Below, in pieces: positions 15,201 through 30,200 of a DNA stretch of 64,000 nucleotides. Source of the DNA: Siphonodentalium dalli (lineage: Eukaryota; Mollusca; Scaphopoda; Gadilida; Siphonodentaliidae); assembly GCA_032622095.1 (NCBI GenBank), contig CP136068.1, positions 183,152,796-183,216,795 of the forward strand. The letters run 5' to 3'. The position numbers and the translations under genes were made by a program. The stretch's first letter is position 1; each line of letters starts with the position of its first letter. A model generated the notes under the pieces. It did no database searches, was not told the origin of the DNA, and saw nothing but the letters and a program-made list of their open reading frames with translations.

Positions 15201-18200
15201 TCTGTGGACTTCATTCTGCTTGGCCTTATATTCTGGGAAGTATCTATGGTCTCAAATGAACATTGTTTTAATTACTTTTTCCCTTCTGATCAGTATTCTA
15301 TATTCCCTAATTTGCAGAAGATCAAATGCATAATCAATGTGACTAATGGGTGAACAATGAACGTCACCAACATCAACTGGGGAAATTCAATCTGATCCTA
15401 GGTCTCCCATAGCAGTTGTGGTCTAAGAAGAATGAGGTCCACAGAAGGTGAATTTGGTGACGCTAACCACAATATATTCACCCTCTGGGGACCTCATTCT
15501 GCTAATTCCAGACACACTAATTGCAGGATTGGCGATAAACCGGTGATGGTCACTCTAAGCAAGGAACACCCACTTGTTGTTACTTGTCCATGTTGTCAAA
15601 TTATTCAAGGGTTGCTAGGAATGTCGCTAGACCGAGGGTTGGTTCTAAACCACTGGTATGCATACAAGCGATGATATTTCCTGCATACATATTGTGGACT
15701 GAGTAGGCTACAATAGCCCCAATGGTGTGTCAACTAAATGTAAAGGAGATAATTGGTAGCATGGCGGCGGAGTATACAATTAGAATGCTACTCACATGCA
15801 GGCTGCGTGTGCCATGTGGTAACTATAATGGAGTGCGTTGCAAGAGGTCTAAATAGTACACATAGTTAAAATCACAGCAAAAACACCGTCATCACAGTTA
15901 ACAAATGGGAGTACTAAGACCGTAACCTGATGTTGGGCTATTGTCAATTTAGAAAGTAATTTGGAGCGTAAGGGCCGAATAAAGTTTATAGCCAAAGGGT
16001 TTAATTAGGAATTTAAATAGTATACATGTATGTTGTATGAGCAGAGAAAGAGATAGCCTCTGTCAATTATTCTCAGCTCTATTGCGGCATGGTTATATAC
16101 CTGTTGCTGCCAAACGAGGTGTCATTATCACATTACATAAAGGAGGATCCAAGCCAAAACACTCGTTTGACAGCTACAGGGCCATAACTCTAATGCCTGC
16201 TTTATACAAATTGCTGGAGAAAGTTTTACTGAATCGTATTGAGTTACATACACCGCATATCTTATCAGTTAATCCTCTTCAGCACGGTTTTCAAAAACAC
16301 ATTAGTTCTAACATGACTTCTTATCTAACCCAGGAATGTATACATTTTAATGCTGAAAGAAATCAAAAATTGTACTGTTGCTTTCTAGATGTATGGAAAG
16401 CCTTTGATACGGTGTGGATAGACGGACTTATGTACAAACTGTATGAGAGGGGCCTAGCTGGAATTTCCTTCAAATTTGTGCACCAATTGCTATCCGATGT
16501 TTATTGTAATGTGAGATATAATGATGCTACATCAAGATTAATCAAAATAGATCAAGGAACAAGGCAGGGGGGAATCTGCTCACCTAAATTTTACATGGTC
16601 TACATTGACGAACTGATAAAATTACTATCAGAGTCAATATATGGCTTTCACATGGAATCAATTAATTGCACTTGTCCAACCCACGCAGATGACATGCTAA
16701 TTCTATCACTAACTGAATGTGGTTTGAATTCACTTATTGATATGTGTGTGAGGTATAGCTATACATGGCGGTATAAGTATAATTCGTCTAAATCTGTAGC
16801 AATGGTGCTTAATGAGCCAAGGAAGCAAGCCAATAAGTATAAACGCAAGTGGATCATGGGGTCTGAACACCTTAATGAAGTGGACAGTACAGTTCATCTG
16901 GGAATCCCAATTGATAAGTATAAACAAACAAATAATTTTATTGAACATGTATGTGATAAACTGAGAAGCACTTTTCTTATGCTATCGAATTCTGGTTTGT
17001 ATGCCGGAGGTCTAACTCCCCTGAGTTCCTCACTCATTTATAAATCAGTTGTCTTGCCAAGAGCATTGTTCGGTACGGAACTTTTATGGAATCTATCCCA
17101 AAATGAAATTATGAAACTAGAGAGGACTCATAGATTTTGCATCAAAAGGATACAGGGATTTGAACCCAGGACCCGAACCGACATTGCTCTTGGCTTACTT
17201 GGAATTCATTCACTAGAATTCTACATACATAACAAGAAATTGTCACTATTATCATCATTGTGTAATGTCGAATGTAACAATCACAAAACTGTTAAACAAG
17301 TTTTCCTCCATAGAATGTATGAATACATGCTTTTGCCTACCACTAGTTCATCGCGTTTCCATAACTATTTTTGTGACATAATGCAAATACTTGAACGATA
17401 TGATTGTTCGTACTACCTTAACCAATTTGCCACAGAGTCTTGTTTTCCGGACAAAAAATCATGGAAACAAATTTTTAACATGGGAATGGTAACATCACAC
17501 GATGATGCGTGGAAGTCAAGAACAAATTCTGACCCAAGTCTCGCACTCTTCAATAGAATACACACAGACTTATGTATATCTTATGTTTGGCGCCTATGTA
17601 AATCGCATCCAGAAGACAAGAGCATTTATCTAACGATTGGCAAATTGATAAGCCAAATAGGAATTAACCGAGAAATATCCTGTACGAATTGTGGTTCTAC
17701 CACGACCGATATTTTATCTCACATATTCATTGAGTGCACACCCATGTATTCATTTAGAAATGAGATGGAATATTTTATTATGGATGCACTTGGGATTAAC
17801 GCCTACATCAAATACGATACGTTATCAAGAGAAGCCAAATTAAGTGTGCTCCTTGGGAACTTATCAGAAATTGAGGGCGATCAATTGATTACAGATGATG
17901 ACATTCCAATTCAAATTTTCAAACATGTTGTCAAAATGTGGCAGGCTTATTATCTGTATGCTGGTATGACCGGTATTACTTAATATAGTGCACGCTCGAC
18001 ATTCTTGTTATTCATACACAATATATCGACCAGTACACATACCCTTCATGTTTACTTTATAGATATACACTAAACTACTGTAATTGAAGTAACATTTCGA
18101 TGTATAGTTATATATCTCACTATACTTCACTTTTTATATGCGTAACCTTGTCGTGACGTCCATCTATATATATATGTAACCAATTCTGACAACACATGAT

Positions 18201-21200
18201 TTATATTATATATTAATCACACACGCCATATAAAGGCATTCAATATCCAATCATATATGACGTGAGTTGCGTATACGCAGGCTATGGTCTTACAATCTCG
18301 TCCAAATACGGATACGATAGGCGAGAATCGCATGCGTTTTGATATGTCGATGCCGTCTGGAGAGTTTGGCGGGACCAGCATCCCGTCTCGATTTGCTCAG
18401 TCTACCCTTGATGCTATAAAGTGGTAGCCGCGGGCGCTTATATATAGAGTTGTTTTTATGAGCCATCAGGCCCCCGCGGCAGCGGTCGCTGGCGCGACCT
18501 GACTGCCTCGATATCAATTTGAAAAAGGGGTGACGTTGCTTAACGCGCCTGCGGCGCTTCAATAACAGGTCTTAGACAGTGCCGTCCGCCTCCCCCAAGC
18601 CCACCCACCCTAAAAGTGATTTTTCCTATAGTGTTTTTGAAACGTGTCTCTTTGTGGTGTCATTCTTTTGGTATGATTTTTTACTAAATAACGGGTATGT
18701 TAGAGTTACATTTCTTTGAATTTTACAATCGAAACATATTCGCATGCGATGCTGAGTCACGCGGGACACGGCAAACTAAATCGCGCGCAAATTGGCTTGC
18801 GATTTTTCAGCATCCCACCCCATTTGGCATGCGATAGCGTTTGTACTAGGTGGTATACGTGCGTCTGTGTATGTGGATGCGCGCGTCCCATTCTGTTGGA
18901 TTCAGTGGCCAGTGGAATGACGATGCAAGTCGTTTGTCATTCTTCTGGTCATTGGGAGATGACAGGATGTCGTGACCGACTGTAATGCGCGTCCAGATGC
19001 ACGTGCGTACGCGAATACGCAAACGAAGACGGTTGTGTTTGTGCCCTTATGTGTGCGTACCCACCCATTGGGCGCTGGCAATTTCGCTTGAAGCATTGCA
19101 ATGCATGTAGTCATGCTGAACTGCTTTGATTTGGATGGTACATGCAGATAAGAGTGCAGACCCAACTCGAGAATTGTATTTATATGTAAATACTTTGATT
19201 TGTTGATACATGTATGACCGTTTGTATTATGTTCTTTATATACTATATTATAATTGTGTTCATATATACAATCTTCAGTAATGGAGGATAATTAAAGATA
19301 TATATATATTAAGGAGAGGTGTAATATGTTAAAATCACAATTTCACCGACATCATCATCAGTTACAAATATCCCGGTGTCGAATCCTCTAAACGAAGAAC
19401 CGTCGCTTGTCATCACTTGTCCGTGTTGTTGTATTTATGAACCCCACTTGTCATCACTTGTCCGTGTTGTTGTATTTATGGCCCGGCCGTACGAGATCCA
19501 TGCTCTTTAATTGTTGATTGTATTTTAGACCCGTGTAAAACTGACGCTAACCTGCGATCATACGACAGTACCACACATTGTTGTCATTACTGGAAATGTG
19601 TAAACGGAAGATCTGTGGGCAGTTACTGCGACGCTGGTAAATCATACGACTCAACATCTGGGCAGTGTTTACCTGATACATATTGTCCAATCTGCCCAGG
19701 ATATGGTAAGTTTCCTAATATGTGACCCGCCATATCAAATCCAGTCGTAAGTCGGGATTTTTTTTACCCTGTGCCAATGTATTCTCTTAAATATGCGAGT
19801 CGACCATAGGTCTTCTCGCATATATAAGAGAATGCATTGGCCGAACAATTTTTTATCATTTTTTTAAAATAAATGTATCTTACAATTTTTAGGAAATAAA
19901 ATAAAAAACATCCATTACCCTGCAGGGAGCCCCACACATATATAGAAGCATATAGAAGAGTGTCGTCTCCTCATGTTTGTCTGAGGCTCTGTATGGGTGG
20001 AGTTATAAAATTGTTAAAGAATACAAGAACAAATTATAAAAATTATAAAAAATTGTTAGACCAATGCATTCTCTTATATATGCGAGGCGACCTATGTTCG
20101 ACTCGCATATATAAGATAATGCATTGGCACAGGGTAAAAAAATCCCGTCTTACGACTGGATTTGATATGGCGGGTCACATGTGACAAGGGCTGGCTGTAA
20201 TTTGCCTTTAGGCAATTTATTTTGTATTACTTGGTTTACAGATTTTTTTATCCCAAAGGTAAGGGGGTTGGGCGGTGGGCGGTGGGAGGTGGGAGGTGGT
20301 CGTTGCGTCATTATTATCGACATACTTAAACTGCAGATAGTGTTCTTCCTTGTGATTGCTTGATTGGGGATTTTTATGTCGCTTTAGCCACTAAGGCCAT
20401 ATCACGACATTGCCAGTTTTAATGGTGGAGGAAATCCGCACACTTACGGCTAATCTAACAGTGATTTCAATGGCTGATAAACTCGTCGACCATGTTCGGC
20501 AAACCACCGGCCATCGGCAAGTAACTGGCAACTTTCCCAGATAACGATTTCGAGTTACAAAGTCCACGATGGAAACATGTGGATTTGAACCCTTATCGCC
20601 AGCGCTGGAAGGCGAAACGGCTTGGAGTTGTACCCCTAACCGATTGAGCCACCGAGGCCCCTTCTTCCTTGTGTATTTACATACTATTTATAGGTCTGTA
20701 GACTGTAGAGTAATGTATGATAATCATACCCAGGTTTCTCTTCACTGTTGGATTGATTATGTTATATATGTTTTGAAAACGGTTTAATCTATAATTTATA
20801 TATTATTTTGTACATATGGATTAATATTCCCATCGGCAGAAAGAAAAGAAAACAAAAGATAACATTTAATTTGTTTTTTTGACAAACAGCATTTTCTTGG
20901 GCAGGGAACTCCAAAATAAAATGCCTTACTTTGCTTAATCTCAGTATAACGGGCTGCCGTAATTTACCTTGACTTGAGGTCATTTCCGGTTGACATGTGT
21001 ATATGAATAAACTTACCTTAGGTATTTCGTACCATTTCATTACCTTCGGAAGTTCGGATATGTATGTAACGGGTTTATCAAGAAATCGTGACCCTATTTT
21101 TACGTAAACTCTTCTGCTAAGCATGGAGGATATTAAACCAATAGTTCAGTTTCCAATATATTTGTACATATTGTTAAAAAAATATTATGCTCTCACTTTT

Positions 21201-24200
21201 CCAGTTCCTCCAGATACTTGCAAGGACACCCTTTCCTCAAAGCATCCAGATCTGACCCAATATTGGGTCTATCACCACGGACTTAATCAACCACCAATCG
21301 CAATGCCGTGTCCACTGTGCATGCATTATTCTGATGTTACTTGTTTGTGCACAATAACAGTATCTGACTGTGAACGTAAGTATTAACCCTTTCTTTGTTA
21401 TATGGATTCTCCCATTCAGTTATAAAGGTATACATTGGAATGGTCTATTATTCATCTTCAGGGATGTTCAGGAAATTTAGGCAGACAACACATAATACAA
21501 GTGCAGACTAGGAATAGGACTCCTTCTATTTGTTTACCCTGTGCCAATGCATTCTCTTATATATGCGAGTCGACCATAGGTCGCCTCGCATATATAAGAG
21601 AATGCAATGGCCTAACAATTTTTTATCATTTTTTTTAAATAAATGTTTCTTACAATTGTTAGGAAATAAAATAAAAAACATCCATTACCCTGCAGGGAGC
21701 CCCACACATATATAGAAGCATATAGAAGAGTGTCGTGTGCTCATGTTTGTATGGGCCTCTGTATGGGTTAAATTATAAAAAATTGTTAGACCATTGCATA
21801 TTCAGACAGGCCTCACAATATGGTGCTGGACATTTGCAGAATGAGGTTCCCATAGGGTGAATTTAATGACGCTACCCATCACAGCGGGATAGCGTCACCA
21901 AATTCATTCTCTGGGGACCTCGTTCTGCGTGGCCTCTTCTGCTATGCGAGACCTAGACATAGATTTAAGTTTCCAGATGGTGAAGATGGTGATATGCACC
22001 CATTGGACACCTCAATTATACATTGCGTCGGCTGCCAATTTGGGAATATAGAGACACTAAACTAAGAAAGAAAAATAATCTGTCTAAAGAGGTTTTTGAA
22101 GAAACTAAACAAATCTTGTTAGGGGCTCTCCGCTGGTAGCAACAATTTAATTTGGTAGGTCGCTTCACTCCGACCCCTCGTCAGGATCACAACTACTTCC
22201 ACGAAAGCATGCAGATATGAATTTACTTCAAGAATTAATGACAACCGACAGAAATATATGATGGTAGAATAAGTATCTGCAGTAATGTCCTGTCGGGGAG
22301 AGCTTTCCGGTAAACGGCAACAAGCCATATTTCTGACTAAATCCTGAAAAGGTTCCCATAATTCTGTTGTGGTTTAGCGGTCGATTATTTTGGGCATTAC
22401 TGTACCAGGAGAGCCCTATAAATCCAATCAAGAGCTTTGTCATGGTTATTTATATAATTAATCAAGAGCTTTGTAATGGTTATTTATATAATTAATCAAG
22501 AGTTTGTCCTGGTTATTTATATAATTCATCAAGAGATTTGTCATGGTTATTTATATAATTCATCAAGAGATTTGCCATGGTTATTTATTTAATTAATCGA
22601 TAGTTTTGCCATGATTATTTATTTAATTAATCAACATCTTTGTCATGGTTATTTAATTAATCAAGAGCTTTGCCATGGTGATTTATATAATTAATTAAGA
22701 TATTTGCCATGGTTATTTATAAAATTAATCAAGAGCTTTGCTATGGTTATTTATATAATTAAACACGAGCTTTGTCATAGTTATTTATAAAATTAATCAG
22801 GAGCTTTGTCATGTTATTTATATAATTAATCAAGAGCTTTGTCATGTTTATTTGTATAATTAATCAAGAGCTTTGTCATGGTTATTTATCTAATTAATCA
22901 ACCTCTTGGTCATGGTTATGTATATAATTAATCAAGAGCTTTGTCATGGTCATGTATATAATTAATCAAGAGCTTTGTCGGGGTTATTTATACAATTAAT
23001 CAAGAGCTTTGTCATGGTTATTTATATAATTAATCAAGAGCTATGTCATCTTATTTATATAATTAATCAATATATTTCTCATGGTTATTTATATAATTAT
23101 TCAAGAGCTTTGTCATTGTTATTTATATACTTATTCAAGAGCTTTGTCATTGTTATTTATATAATTAATCAAAAGCTTTTGAGAATATCCCTTCCGATTT
23201 AAGTTAATGTTTTCAAATACTCCATTGCTAACAATACCAACCATGTGCGTTCAATCATACATTGAAATCATAATACAGTTTTGGTTATCGAAGATTAATT
23301 TATAAGTTTTGAAGACTCTTAATTGCCCAATCTGTTTATTATTATTATCGTGTGCAGTTATTATGAACGATTTTTCACTCGGGACCTGTGAGGAGCTATA
23401 TATAGCATATATATAGAGATTACTAAGGAACTTACTAACAGCTACAGAAATGTCTATAATTTACTGAAGCAGGTTTATAGTTGCTGTGGGGTGGATGGAT
23501 CAGCCAATGCCTCGTGGAAGAGAGCTGTTCAGTTTCGGTTATGTATTTGATTGATATAATATTTCATATATTTAGTATCGCTTTGTGTGCCCAAAATATA
23601 GATATCAATGATTTCACTCTGAGTATCTCTGCAACTCTTTATCCAGGGAGCTCCTTAAATTTGATAATAAACACATTTTCAAATCAAGTGATGAAACATG
23701 AATGTTTCGCTTTTATCTCACGAATACATGGTGCTATACTAAGAGCGCAATTTGAAGAAACTGGTTTTGTTGCAGTATGACAATCAGTCTTAAAATACAT
23801 GATGTACCTTCTCTTTGATCTTGTGAGATAGTGTGCTAATATATTGAAGAGACAAGTGTTTCATTACAGTTTGATAAGCAATGCAGACTACGTGTACAGT
23901 TTATCATCATGGAAAGTATTGAACATTTGGAAATGTGACTAGTATTTATACTGCAAGGGTATGCACTCAAGGGTATGCACTTCAGTTTCTGCTTTTCATT
24001 CAATAATTCATCATAATGCCGAACGAAACTATCACGCACTGTTCGGCGAAACATTACTTAATGTGTTGCATGCCTAAGATTAATTGTTTTGACCCGACTG
24101 TTGGATGTATTCAAAGCAGAAAACCCAAACTTTAAGGACGTAATGTATTGAGTTTGCCTTTTTTCAGTGACCAACAAATCATTCAAATTGATCTGTGATC

Positions 24201-27200
24201 AGTGTACCTTTAACGGTATTCAACAGACATTATATTACCCATACATATTATCACTACCATGTGGCTATCCAATCGATCTCTTGTTTTCATTGTTGCATGG
24301 ATTGGAGTTGCGGCCATTTTGACAACCATTTCATGACCACGATTGTTCATCTCATGTCTGTCCGTGTCACTTTATTTGCCAATTTCACACAAACTGGTAT
24401 AACTGCGTAATTCAATAATTTATTGTTTAATGACTTATTTCGAGAACTGATGTAATATAGTTAACCATCTTGGATAATGCAGTTTCCCAAAAGTAGATTT
24501 TAGATAATATTCTCATATTTAAATTCACGAAGTACTATTTTTCGCTCAGTTTTGAATTAGCACACTTTAAATTCGCATATTTATATGTGCGAGGTCAAAA
24601 CTGACAAAATTTGTTTTCGTAAAAGTATTGGATCTGATAACAGTTTCAGTTCTTAGCCGTTATGAAGATACATGTGTATACTAAACATTGTCATTGCGGA
24701 TTTACATCGTGTCGACCGTAACTGTATCATCATTTCGTTGTGATGATGGATGTTTATATGCTCCAAAGAATTATTATGATATTGATACACAGTAATTCCC
24801 TAACTAATCGACCCCTAAACCACAGCAGAATTTTTTCAGGATTTAGTCGCAAATATGGCTTGATGTCATTCATCGGAAAACCGCGAGGGCAACTGACTTC
24901 AGAAAAAAACAACACTCGGCTGCGGGTTGTGATGACATTATTAACTAACTCTGGTTGTATGGTCACGGTGCCACTCCATGGTGGAGAATAGAGGGGCGTG
25001 CTGTCATGCACATGCAGTCTGGAATATTTGTATTTCTTACAAGCATTTGAACATCGGTGACGATGCTATGAGTGTAATATATACGTGCCTTGGCATTGAG
25101 TAATGGTTTTGAATTGTATATATTGGTTGACCAAATGTAAATATAGGCTTACATGTGTATGTGTAATTGTCTATTCAGTGTCCATCCAATATTTTGCAAT
25201 GTGCCAGTGTAACTCATCAACATTACCCTGGATCTTGTTTTCCCTGTGGTTAGTTAGTTTAAACTCAGGAGTCTACTATTTTTCGTTCATTTTTAAATGC
25301 ATGCACTGACGTGTGCGCCGAAAGTAACACTACACGTATTTAAGTGTGAGTAAGGTATGTCACACCTGACGATGAAGGAGTGAATAAGTAATGGAGAACA
25401 TCACTTGATATTTTCGACCATCCCGGGCGCTTCGCGACCAACCACACTCCTCTCACACCTGAAGACACTCCTGCATCTTTTCACACCACCAATTTCTTCC
25501 AGGTTAACCCACCTGTCCATGTACCACGACATATACTATAAGGGAACTACTCATCAATGAGTATTTAATATAGACAGGGTAATTGTTACGAAATTTGACA
25601 TACATATTTACCATTTATTAGTTATGTATTTTCCCTAACATTCCACTTCTTTAATAAACAAGCAGGAAGAAATTACTTTATTGAAGTTCAACGAAGAATT
25701 ATTTGTGAGCAGGGTGCTAATGGACAATATTGGATCGACGGGGGTTAAATTGATGGAGCATATCTGGGTGATTGGCGATAGTAGTTCACGCGTGATAAGC
25801 GTTGATTGATATTTGACTCGATTCAGCACGAGTTTCTCGATTGTTCTAAAGTGTGCTTGAACGCAAACAAGATTTGTCTTATGTACACCGTTGGACCCAC
25901 ACTCCCACCCAAATTTAGAAAAGCAGATAATTATTCGATTATATTGGCAATTTAAAAAGTTGATCATCAATACATACGAGAATATAGACTGCACAAGTTC
26001 GTTTCATTGCATGATACATGTTTATAGTATGACAGGTCTTTTGTGATTATTGAACGTTCACAATATATATGATGTGCATAGTTCTTGTGAATCAAATCGA
26101 TAACCTGAATTTCTAGATTAAAACTTCGTTTATATAATTCGTAGTTGTTATTCTGCAAATCATTTATGTTTGTTCGAGTGAAACGAGTTAAAACATAAGT
26201 GAATTTTCCCAACTTGAAAGTTCTAGGCTTGTGCATGGTCCCAACTGAAACTATTTTCTTTATTTTAAGCTTGCCCACCTGAGTTGGAAATCACATTTGA
26301 TGACAGCGTTGCCAATGGGGGCGGAGCTAATGTTTGGGCAGATTTCAAGGATGTTAACATCCAAGGTGGCATTGGGAATTTCAATGGAGCAACATCCAGC
26401 ATATCAATTCCGGCTTTCAAAGACAAGTGGTGGCCAGATACTGTGTACATCGAGATCAGATTCAAAGAAGACAAACCAACAGGCAACTATGAACTTGCTT
26501 TGTTGACAAACAAAGACTGCGGCTCACAACCAACTATAGCAATTACTGTTAAAAACAGCGGTGTAGCCTTTACCGTGGATACGACGGACGACCCTCCCAA
26601 AGTTTTAACAGTTAATGACCAAGTGAGTTTTAGTAATTAACCCTTTACCCAACAGAACGGCCCTGTGCCAATGCATTCTCTTATATATGCGAGTCGACCA
26701 TAGGTCGCCTCGCATATATAAGAGAATGCAATGGCCTAACACATTAAAAATTATAAAATTGTTAAAGAATGTAAGAAAAAATGGTAAAAAGTGTTAAAAA
26801 CAGATTTTTTTTAGGCCAATGCATTCTCTTATATATATGCGAGGCGACCTATGGTCCACTCGCATATATAAGAGAATGCATTGGCACAGGGCATAACTGT
26901 AACTATCACAATGTGGTCAAGGAGCCGGTTCCAATGATATCCATATTTGTATGGTTCTATTGAGACAGACCGAAGATATTTTAGGCTGTTGAAGCTTTAT
27001 TTGGCCGGTTTTGGCCGGTTTGTTGGGTAAAGGGTTAACCTTTTCTATACTGTATGAATTATCCCATTCCGTACTAAAAGTACATTATACATTTGAATGC
27101 TCTAGTCTTCATATGGGGTCAACTGTGAATATATCCTTAATTTTACTGAATTGGAAATCACATTTGACGACAGTGTTTCCAAAGGGGGCGGAGCTAATGT

Positions 27201-30200
27201 TTAGGCAACTTTCAGTACATTCAGGAAAATAAACAGACGACAGAAAATATAAGGTGCAGAATGCATCCTCTTTTTTTGGAGGGAAATGTTGAGATAATAA
27301 TGGTGATTTGTTGAACTTATTATCTGAACATTTACTTTGGGATCACTACTCGTCAATGATGCTTTAGTACAGAAATGGTACCACATAAATCGTTAATTTC
27401 AACATTGATCGTTATGGCAAATTTTCAGAAAATTAAAGGTACTCAGTCCGATTCGATGGTCCCCATATTATCAGATGCCAACAACAACATTTTTGAAAAT
27501 GCCGCTTCAGTTATCAGAATCGATAAATTGCCCAAAAATAATGCTAACCACTGTCAACTATACTATAACATTGCCATAATCGTGTTATTTATCAACATGT
27601 TGTATGATGAAATTTGGCTTTGTTATCAACACAAAGCCTCTTGATTTTATAGTTATCCATCTTCAGCGGCAATTTAGTCTGAGACCGTTGGCTAGGAGAC
27701 CTTCTACTGGGCTACTAATAAGTCTCGATGGTGAAAAATAATAGATTTAAAAAATCAATATATAATATCTCTGAGCTTTGATATTTGGGTTCAACTCGAA
27801 CCAAATATTTTATACCTCCGATTCCAAATAAATAGTATAATTGTTGGGGGCTTAAGCGGATCGCGCATCTTTATATTTTGAGAATTGAAGCTACAGCCTC
27901 ACATGTATGTATTCACCGAAAAGCTGCAGCACTTCCTCGTGCAAATAATGGTGTACAGGCCTGAAAATGAGGTGCCGGTGCAGAATGAGGCTCCAGAGGG
28001 TAAGTCTAGTGACGCTAGCCAGCTGTGGACCTCATTCTGCTTAGGCCTCATATGTTTCTTTAGTATCAAAACTTCTACACATAAATTATATTTCATTTTT
28101 AGTTTAGTTTCTCTATATCTCCAAATTGGGAGACGACACATTGCATAATCGAGGTTCTCACTGATTGTACAATATTCACCATTTGGGAACATCAACCTGA
28201 GTCTATGCCTCCCATAGCAGATGAGGCCATGCAGAATGAGGTCCCAAGAGGGTGACTTTGGTGATGCTAGTCCACTGTGTGGGATAGTATCACTAAATTC
28301 ACCCTCTGGGGACCTCATTCTGCAAATGACAGACACACTATACTCAGTGCTGAAGGGTACACAGGATTTGAAAATGTGCTGTAGGGTACACAGGGTTTGA
28401 AATGTCGTTAAAAATGACATTTATTTTTCGTATCTGCCATGATTTATGTTAGAGAATAATTATTTACGTTCCAATGAACATTAAAATGATCTGAAAACAA
28501 ACTGCTGATGGGCACCATACTTTCAGAAACACATTTTAAGTATCGATGTTAGTGGCGATCACAAACCCTGTGTACCCTTCAGCACATTTTCAAACCATGT
28601 GTACCCTTCAGCACTTTATTTGGTGAGATGACCCCTTCAGCCATACTAGATCCCATTATTAGCTTTCTGCTGTTATGATTTTCATCAGGATTCAATACAA
28701 TTTGATTATACCCCCTGCAACGAGTTGTGGGGTATACTGGAATCAGCTTGTCCAACCGTCCATCTAGCTGTCTGACAAGCCGTCGAGGCATCCGTCTATC
28801 CTTCTGTGCAACCGTCTGCCCATCCGTCCACTCATATATCTCAACCATGGGCTATCGGATCTTGATGAAATTTGGTATGCAGGTTTGGCATCACGATGGC
28901 TTTCAAATGAGGTTTCGTTGACATTGTTCACATTTTCCGTTCAAGATTTATCCCTCTTTGTTCATCTAAAAATGTTGGATATATGTCCGTCTACTCATAT
29001 ATCTCAACCATGGGTTTTCGGATTTTGATTAAATTTGGTATGCAGGTTAAAGCATCAATATGGCTTAACAAGATGGTTCTTTGACGTTGTTCACATTTTC
29101 CGTTCAAAAGTTAGTTTCTGACCTGCCCATATTTCAATGTTCACCACGGGTGTATCCCAGTACCAGTCGTGCAACCTTGTTTCCTTTCCATTTCTGTTTC
29201 CATGTATATTCTAACTGAGACTCGACCTTATACTCAGCTATCTAAACTATTCCAATTGTCCAGTGTCTATACTCGATACAATACTGTGTGATTATGTCCT
29301 CAGGACACCAAAGAGAAAACGTGATTGATAAGATATTCAGTTTTCAGCTAAAATTCACTAAATGTATTAGCGAAAGTTTAGGCAGAGGTCTACCTTTCCA
29401 GATATCACTAGATTGGAACCCACATGGACCTAAGTGTATGCATAAAGTGCATGATCCCTCTAGCAGTACCTCCATGATATTTGTGTTTGATTGGTATTCA
29501 AAAAATAATAATACAATCTGATTATTTCCCCAATAAATGTGTCAAATTTCAACATCAAGTAGATTGTCTTATACCTATAATTATAACAGTAAATAAAAAC
29601 TCTACTGATTCATGAGGATTTTGATATATTGATGTACCGCATTGGTAAGTGAATCGGTCTCACACGTGAGCTAGTGTGAAAGAAAACTCGTTGAAGGGGG
29701 TTTTGAAATTTGTTTAACAACTATTTGTTTTGATAAATCACCAATACGCATATAATGAATTACACAGTGGACGAGTCTATTATTAATCTCGAGGGTTATT
29801 CAGGAAATATAAGGAGATGATAGACATATGAACAGATAATACAAGTGGGGAAATACTCCGGAAACGGATAATAAGTTTGATAAATGGCCTATCTGTTAAA
29901 CTTATCATCTGAACATTTCCTTTTGGGCAACTACTCATCAATGAATTAGTGTTTGGTAACGAAAATTGCCATTATCAACATGCAGCGCTGTCAAAAAAGG
30001 GTGAAGTTCATTGCCTGGGATGTCTGAAATGAGACTTCCATTGGGATATAAAATAATAGAGGATTTACTGCTTTGTTAACCCTTTCATGGCAGGAGTTGT
30101 GCTGGTGCAACATTAAATATTATGTGTCAGTGCATTCTCTTATACATGCGAGTCTCCCATAGGGATCCTCGCATATATAATATAATGCACTGGTTCACAA

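Noticed and set aside
18290-18562. Arg-rich minus-strand open frame (histone or ribosomal-like)
   Set aside because: No recognised domain, no splice or start context; composition reflects a GC-rich patch.
20569-20661. tRNA gene on the minus strand
   Set aside because: A- and B-box-like strings exist but no acceptor stem pairs, and a target duplication brackets a ~307-bp element, so it is a SINE.
23481-23780. Possible extra LamG-like exon (FTLSISATLYPGSS)
   Set aside because: The LamG domain is already complete over exons 5-8, and no GT donor or matching phase was found here.
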